From QHXM01 sp032160165 (GTDB lineage: Bacteria; Acidobacteriota; Blastocatellia; Pyrinomonadales; Pyrinomonadaceae): a stretch of DNA of 9,085 nt. Below, in pieces: positions 4,685 through 9,085 of this stretch (positions within the stretch are counted from its first letter, which is position 1; each line of letters opens with the position of its first letter). The stretch is taken from contig JAVHWA010000157.1 in assembly GCA_032160165.1 (NCBI GenBank), forward strand, positions 1 to 9,085, given 5' to 3'. Both the position numbers and the translations under genes were made by a program. The notes under the pieces are model-generated. The model saw nothing but the letters and a program-made list of their open reading frames with translations, had not been told where the DNA came from and ran no database searches.

Positions 4685-6853
4685 ATGGCTCAAGTCCCGA
4701 CAGAGTTATTCCTTCCAATCGTTCCGACGATAATCGAAGCGGACGCGCTTGATGCGCGTCTTCGTCTTTTCGCGCTGTTCACCGAGACGACGACGCAGAT
4801 GCTGGCAACGCCGAAGCTGTACGAGCGTCTGCAACTCGCCCTCGAAGCGATCCTCACCGGTTTGGGGCACACACAGGCCGCGATCGGCATGATCAATCAG
4901 CGCGATGCGACGATGCGTATACAGGCAGCGGTTGGCTTTGAGGAGAGCGAAATAACGGGAACAGTGATGCCGCTCGACTCGAACGCGGCGTGTGTTCGAG
5001 TGGTTGACGAAGGTCGTCCCGTTTGGATCTCTCTGGATAATGACGAGTCGTCCCGGGCGCTTTTTGGAAAAGTGAAGTGGAAGCAGGATGTGCTGGCACT
5101 TCCACTTCTGGGCGTCCCCGAGATGCCGCGACGGGGGGACAAAGACGCAGGGAAACCGCCCGCTAGCGGGACCCATTGGTCACTGTCTACACCTTCGTGT
5201 CTGGGTGTGCTTTTTGTTGGCGGGCAGGAAAACACCCTCGAGCCCGCGTCACTGGCGTTCCTCACCCGATTCGCCGATCGAATAGGAATCATTGCCGCTT
5301 CCGCTATTCAACAGGAACGGCTGGTAGCCACAGTAAACAAATTGCAGCGCGAGCGGCAGTGGGTCGAATCAATTATGAAATCGGTCGCGGACCCGATCGT
5401 CCTCACCGATTTGGATAACCAGATCCTTTTGCAAAATCGCCGCGCCGAAGATCTGTTCAGCGGCTCGACCGACGCGGGAGAAGGCAAGCGGCGCGCATTG
5501 AAGATGAATGACCTTCTGTTCTCGGCATATCTTTCGAGCGCGGCTGTGTCGTCATCCGAGGTCGTTCAGCGCGACATCACGCTTGTCGATCCTTTGGAAG
5601 GCTCGGACATTCACTTTGAAGTGATCTCTACCCCGGCGCTTAATGCCAAGGGCGAACGGCTTGGCCTGGTATCCATCTTTCGCGACGTGACAGACCTGCG
5701 CGAGGCCAATGAAGAGCTGGCGCGCAACTTCACCAAGCTGCAACAAGCCGAAGCGGAAGCACGGCGCGAGCGTGATCGGCTCGACTTGATAATCGAGAAC
5801 GTTGGTCATCCGGTTGTGGTCTGCGATGCCGGCGGGAATTTCATTCTCTTCAATCGACGGGCTGAGCTTTTCTTCCAGCTCGAAGACGCCTTTTCGCCAA
5901 GCGCGGCAACAGCGGTGCGCACCAACTCGGTTAAGTTGACATCGTTTATCTCGGCGCTGGCTTCCGCTTTCGAAACCGATCGCCAGGCAGAGATTGAGTT
6001 GATAGATCCCGGCAGCGGAGAATTGTTGCCGATGGAGATCACGGCCGGAGAAGTGCTCGATGCCAAGGGCCAGGTTACCGCCGTCGTTTCGATCCTCCAT
6101 GATTTAAGCGAAATGCGCGAGCTCGAGCGCCGCCGGGTGGAGCAGCAACTATTCGAATCGGAGAAACTGGCTGCCGTCGGCCGGCTGGCGGCGTCGATCG
6201 CGCATGAGGTGAATAATCCGCTGGAGGCGATAAAGAACTCTCTGTACCTGATGCAATCGGACCAGGACGCGGAGAAGAACGCTCGCTTCCTCGAGATCGC
6301 TCGCAAAGAAACGGAGCGCGTCTCCCACATCATCCGTCAAATGCTCGGCTTTGCCCGACGCTCCGGAGAAGTGGGCTGGGTCGATGTCAACCAGGTGCTG
6401 GAAGAGACGCTGGTGCTGCTGGAGAAGAAACTCAAGCAGTCTGGTGTGCGCGTGACGGAAGCGCTGAGTCCTCAGTTGCCGCTGGTTCGCGCGCGGGCCG
6501 ATCAATTGCGACAGGTGTTCCTGAATCTGCTCTTGAACGCCCAACAGGCTATCTCTGGCGGTGGCGAAATTGTCATATCCACCTCTCGTTTCGAGCAGGC
6601 CCTTCAGCCGTCAATCTCAATTCAGATCAGCGACAGCGGCGTTGGCATCCCGGGCGAGGATCTCGCGCGTATATTTGAGCCCTTCTATTCGACTCGAAAG
6701 AAAGGCACAGGCCTCGGGCTTTGGGTAACACAGGACATCGTGCGCCAACATGGCGGTCGCATCGACGTCAGCAGCGAAAAGGGAAGCGGCACGACCTTTA
6801 CGATTATGTTACTGGTTGATTCACCGATTCTTGAAGACGAAGAGAAAAAGTAG
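4685..6853 (+). CDS. Cytoplasmic sensor histidine kinase, GAF-PAS-PAS-HisKA-HATPase
   Basis: This 722-residue kinase has no obvious membrane segment or signal peptide, so it probably senses intracellular cues. The domains I infer, in order, are GAF (~25-212, with a charged insertion near 148-170), PAS (~225-338), a charged coiled coil (~338-365), a second PAS (~366-478), HisKA and HATPase. The phospho-acceptor is H507 in SIAHEVNNP, of the NtrB/AtoS-like type. The ATPase shows the N box with N618 (LNLLLNAQQA), D650SGVGIP, the F box FEPFYST (664-670) and GTGLGL (674-679), so catalysis should be intact. An in-frame TGA at 4664 precedes the ATG at 4685, the only ATG before the conserved region. 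That ATG has no Shine-Dalgarno sequence and directly follows a T-tract. The hybrid kinase follows after 22 bases. The GAF and PAS ligands cannot be read from sequence. Control of the neighbouring gas vesicle genes is possible but rests on proximity. Confidence 0.93.
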   Translation: MAQVPTELFLPIVPTIIEADALDARLRLFALFTETTTQMLATPKLYERLQLALEAILTGLGHTQAAIGMINQRDATMRIQAAVGFEESEITGTVMPLDSNAACVRVVDEGRPVWISLDNDESSRALFGKVKWKQDVLALPLLGVPEMPRRGDKDAGKPPASGTHWSLSTPSCLGVLFVGGQENTLEPASLAFLTRFADRIGIIAASAIQQERLVATVNKLQRERQWVESIMKSVADPIVLTDLDNQILLQNRRAEDLFSGSTDAGEGKRRALKMNDLLFSAYLSSAAVSSSEVVQRDITLVDPLEGSDIHFEVISTPALNAKGERLGLVSIFRDVTDLREANEELARNFTKLQQAEAEARRERDRLDLIIENVGHPVVVCDAGGNFILFNRRAELFFQLEDAFSPSAATAVRTNSVKLTSFISALASAFETDRQAEIELIDPGSGELLPMEITAGEVLDAKGQVTAVVSILHDLSEMRELERRRVEQQLFESEKLAAVGRLAASIAHEVNNPLEAIKNSLYLMQSDQDAEKNARFLEIARKETERVSHIIRQMLGFARRSGEVGWVDVNQVLEETLVLLEKKLKQSGVRVTEALSPQLPLVRARADQLRQVFLNLLLNAQQAISGGGEIVISTSRFEQALQPSISIQISDSGVGIPGEDLARIFEPFYSTRKKGTGLGLWVTQDIVRQHGGRIDVSSEKGSGTTFTIMLLVDSPILEDEEKK

Positions 6854-6875
6854 CTTAAAGCCAGGTGTTCCCAGA

Positions 6876-8528
6876 ATGAGTTATCCAGGCGTTGAAGAAA
6901 AGCGATCGGAGCGAGGAGCCGACACCAGTCGACCAATCTCGCACGATGGAGCGCGCCTGCTCGTGGTCGACGACGAGGAGAGTCTTCGTATTACGACAGC
7001 GGCCATACTCGAGCTCGAAGGGTACGAGGTCGAGACGGCGGCAAGCGGGAGGGAAGCAGTCGAACGACTGCAAGACGCGGACTTCGATCTCGTCCTAACC
7101 GACCTGCACATGGATGGGGGCGACGGCCTCTCCCTTTTGGCGGAGATTCGTCGGCTAGCGCCACTTACCATTTCCGTCGTTCTCACCGGGTTCGCTTCAG
7201 TTGAATCGGCGGTGGCCGCGCTCCAGTTCGGAGCCTACGACTATCTCGTCAAGCCGTGCGACATCGATGAGATGAAGCATACGATTCGGCGAGGGGTTGA
7301 ACATCGTCTTCTAATGCTGGCCGAACAGAAAGCCAGAAAGGACCTCAAGCGTCTGAATCGAGATCTCGAGCTAAGAGTTGAAGAGAGGACTGCGGCGCTT
7401 ACGCGACTCAACGAAGAACTTGCCGAGGCGAATCGCGCGAAAGACATCTTTCTCGCGACCCTCTCGCATGAGCTCCGTACACCTCTAACACCCGTGCTTG
7501 GCTGGGTGAATCTTTTAAGAAACGGAAATCTTGATAACGAGGGTGCTGCACAGGCGCTCGAGGCGATCGAACGAAACGCGCGCCTTCAATCGCGCTTGAT
7601 CGATGACCTGCTCGACATCTCGCGAATCGCCACTGGAAAACTGAACTTCGACCCGAAACCAACGGACCTGAATTCCATCGTAGAATCAGCGCTCGAGACA
7701 GTTCGATCTTCCGCGGCAGCGCGACCGGTTGTGCTCGAAGTGGAGTTGGCGACCTCGCCTTTGATCGTGATGGGCGAGCCTGTTCGTCTCCAGCAGATAG
7801 TGTGGAACCTTCTCTCAAACGCGATCAAATTTACCGAACCTGGCGGTACGGTCAGTGTGCGTACCGAATCAACTGCTGACGAAGCGCGGGTAGTCGTCAG
7901 GGATAACGGGATCGGCATAGCCCCTGATTTCCTTCCGCATGTGTTTGATCGGTTTCGACAGGCAGACGGCACGCCCACGAGAAGACACGGAGGATTGGGC
8001 CTTGGTCTGGCGATAGTCTCGGCGCTGACCAGGATGCACAACGGACATGTTAAGGCCGAATCAGATGGATCAGGCAAGGGATCGATATTTACGTTCGCAC
8101 TGCCACATGCCATCCGAGCAGATTATGAAAGCGAGGTCGGGGGCTACGACGCGCCGTCGACCGTAAGTCAACAAGTTCTCGTCATCGAAGATTCTCCCGA
8201 TACGTTGGAATTGCTCTGTACTCTCTTCCAGACGCGAGGCTGTGAGGTAATGGCGGCCCGCTCGGGAGCGGAAGCGCTGACACTCGCCTCTTCCAGGTGT
8301 CCGACCGTTATCGTTTCAGATATAGGCATGCCTGAAATGGACGGCTATCAACTTCTTGCCAAACTCCGCCTTCTTCCCGGTCTGGCCGACGTTCCGGCGA
8401 TCGCGATTTCAGGCTATGCAATGGACGAAGACCTTAAGCGCGCCAGCTCCGCGGGCTTCGTCGCACACTTGGCGAAGCCCGTCGACGCCGAAGCGCTATT
8501 CGCGCTCATCCAGCAAGTCACATCATAG
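6876..8528 (+). CDS. Hybrid histidine kinase, REC-HisKA-HATPase-REC
   Basis: This 550-residue protein starts at the ATG at 6876, with AGG at 6863-6865 upstream. The frame is open back to an ATG at 6750, but that start would overlap the preceding kinase by 104 bases and add 42 low-complexity residues. The N-terminal receiver (~26-145) has acidic D32/D33, phospho-acceptor D76 (LTDLHMD), T104 and K126. A coiled coil (~148-188) leads to HisKA with H198 (SHELRTP). The ATPase has N315, D343NGIGI, FDRF (357-360) and GGLGLGLA (372-379). The C-terminal receiver (~432-548) has E438/D439, D482 (VSDIGMP), S512 and K534. All key residues are present. The upstream kinase may phosphorylate D76 and this kinase its own D482, giving a phosphorelay; this is inference. 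No HTH or other output domain is present, so a downstream partner must lie elsewhere. Confidence 0.93.
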   Translation: MSYPGVEEKRSERGADTSRPISHDGARLLVVDDEESLRITTAAILELEGYEVETAASGREAVERLQDADFDLVLTDLHMDGGDGLSLLAEIRRLAPLTISVVLTGFASVESAVAALQFGAYDYLVKPCDIDEMKHTIRRGVEHRLLMLAEQKARKDLKRLNRDLELRVEERTAALTRLNEELAEANRAKDIFLATLSHELRTPLTPVLGWVNLLRNGNLDNEGAAQALEAIERNARLQSRLIDDLLDISRIATGKLNFDPKPTDLNSIVESALETVRSSAAARPVVLEVELATSPLIVMGEPVRLQQIVWNLLSNAIKFTEPGGTVSVRTESTADEARVVVRDNGIGIAPDFLPHVFDRFRQADGTPTRRHGGLGLGLAIVSALTRMHNGHVKAESDGSGKGSIFTFALPHAIRADYESEVGGYDAPSTVSQQVLVIEDSPDTLELLCTLFQTRGCEVMAARSGAEALTLASSRCPTVIVSDIGMPEMDGYQLLAKLRLLPGLADVPAIAISGYAMDEDLKRASSAGFVAHLAKPVDAEALFALIQQVTS

Positions 8529-8595
8529 ACAGTTTGTTTTGCGGAACCGCAGACGCAATGGAATCGTCAATGATTCTGTGCCCACCGAAATCCGA

Positions 8596-8624
8596 TTGAC
8601 CTAAGGTCCGAGTTAAGATAGAAA
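8596..8624 (+). promoter_or_regulatory. Weak sigma70-like promoter candidate upstream of the small ABM-like gene
   Basis: TTGACC (8596-8601) and TAGAAA (8619-8624) are 17 bases apart, matching 5/6 and 4/6 of the sigma70 consensus. The 139-base gap (8529-8667) is the largest in the window and separates the kinases from the next genes. It also holds a 5-bp hairpin, GAATC (8561-8565) with GATTC (8572-8576), without a T-tract, and no clear terminator. Confidence 0.3.
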
Positions 8625-8667
8625 GCGGACTGAGTTAGAAACCTACCCGCCTGGAAAGGAAAAATTT

Positions 8668-8937
8668 ATGGCCATAGCTGTTATGTTTCGTCCACGGCCG
8701 ATGAGCACGGGTCAATACGATGATTGCATCAGGATGCTCGAAGAGGCGGGCGCGGGCCATCCGCCCATACTCTATCACGCCTGCTACGAGGGCGATGGTG
8801 GGCTCAACGTATTCGATGTGTGGGAGTCGAAAGAATCGTTCGAGAGCTTCGGGCCTACGCTGATGCCGATTCTGCAGAAGTTGGGAATCAATTCGGGCGA
8901 ACCCGCCATCAGCCAAATTCACAAAGCTATTGCGTGA
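8668..8937 (+). CDS. Small dimeric alpha/beta-barrel (ABM-like) protein, function unknown
   Basis: This 89-residue soluble protein has a strong ribosome site, AAAGGA (8655-8660), 7 bases before the ATG. Its pattern looks like a ferredoxin-like dimeric alpha/beta barrel: strand MAIAVMFRPRPM (1-12), helix STGQYDDCIRMLEEAG (13-28), strand PILYHACYEG (33-42), strand GGLNVFDVWESKESFESF (44-61) leading into a helix, then LMPILQKLGI and a last strand, PAISQIHKAIA (79-89). The 'VFDVWESKESFESF' signature is common in small stand-alone proteins of the antibiotic-biosynthesis-monooxygenase-like superfamily, many of unknown function. No catalytic residue can be named. The next gene starts one base after its stop, so the two are probably co-transcribed. 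Any link to gas vesicles is doubtful. Confidence 0.7.
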   Translation: MAIAVMFRPRPMSTGQYDDCIRMLEEAGAGHPPILYHACYEGDGGLNVFDVWESKESFESFGPTLMPILQKLGINSGEPAISQIHKAIA

Positions 8938-8938
8938 A

Positions 8939-9085
8939 ATGCTTTCTGCTCGACAAACGCTGATAGTGGCAGGTGTGCTGCTGCTTTGGCCGACCGCCGC
9001 GTATCCACAGACGAGGTCCGTCGAGAACGGCGAGGTCCTCGTAACAGGTTCGCTGGCGGAGCTTAGAACTATGCGACGGGTGCTC
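8939..9085 (+). CDS. Start of an exported protein with signal peptide, 3'-truncated
   Basis: An ATG at 8939-8941 opens a frame with no stop for 49 codons to the window edge. It begins with a typical secretory signal: MLSARQ (one Arg), a hydrophobic stretch LIVAGVLLLW (8-17) and a small-residue region PTAAYPQ (18-24), so cleavage after the Ala pair near 20-21 is plausible. The visible mature part (VENGEVLVTGSLAELRTMRR, 28-47) is too short for family assignment. It starts one base after the stop of the small ABM-like gene and has no clear ribosome site of its own, suggesting translational coupling. The family is unknown from what is visible. Confidence 0.65.
   Translation, partial: MLSARQTLIVAGVLLLWPTAAYPQTRSVENGEVLVTGSLAELRTMRRVL

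Noticed and set aside
8540..8551. TGCGGAACCGCA as a terminator hairpin
   Set aside because: The loop would be only 2 bases and no T-tract follows on the + strand.
1..9085. CRISPR arrays, tRNA or rRNA genes, insertion sequences
   Set aside because: No regularly spaced repeats, tRNA-like cloverleaf, rRNA-like stretch, transposase motif or terminal inverted repeats were seen.

Overview
The window carries the 3' part of a gas vesicle (gvp) gene cluster, followed by a two-gene histidine-kinase signalling module, a small stand-alone protein of the dimeric alpha/beta-barrel type and the start of a secreted protein. All genes lie on the + strand. The organism is a bacterium of moderately high GC content. 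The long multi-domain kinases, the mixture of gvp genes and the short repeated CAGT/ACTG motifs in one gap would fit an uncultured soil or sediment lineage such as Acidobacteriota. That placement is a low-confidence inference; nothing in the window is a phylogenetic marker.

Layout. Bases 1-1424 hold the end of a double (tandem) ArsA/Get3-type ATPase whose 5' end is outside the window. It overlaps by 4 bases a GvpL/GvpF-family gene (1421-2275). Then come a short GvpA-superfamily protein resembling GvpS/GvpM (2279-2515), a second GvpL/GvpF-family gene (2607-3332), gvpK (3342-3725), a GvpJ-like gene with a TTG start and a basic tail (3814-4221) and the main shell protein gvpA (4321-4608). The spacing suggests one operon, with GC-rich hairpins in the three largest gaps between gvp genes and a terminator-like hairpin plus T-tract after gvpA. 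No gvpN, gvpG or gvpO is present; they may lie upstream.

Bases 4685-6853 encode a GAF-PAS-PAS-HisKA-HATPase sensor kinase without membrane segments. Bases 6876-8528 encode a REC-HisKA-HATPase-REC hybrid kinase, 22 bases downstream, so the two are probably co-transcribed and may form a phosphorelay. Neither has a DNA-binding output domain. A separate unit seems to begin in the 139-base gap before 8668: a small 89-residue protein (8668-8937), followed after one base by a signal-peptide-bearing gene (8939 to the window end, incomplete).

How the parts could work together. GvpA builds the gas vesicle wall. The GvpS- and GvpJ-like proteins are minor wall or nucleation components, and GvpF/L and GvpK are accessory assembly proteins. 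The ArsA/Get3-like ATPase may chaperone hydrophobic Gvp subunits; this is inference. The downstream kinases could control the cluster or share an environmental cue with it, but only proximity and orientation support that link. The most unusual point is the pseudodimeric ATPase, with a Get3-like CxxC motif in each half, translationally coupled to gas vesicle genes.
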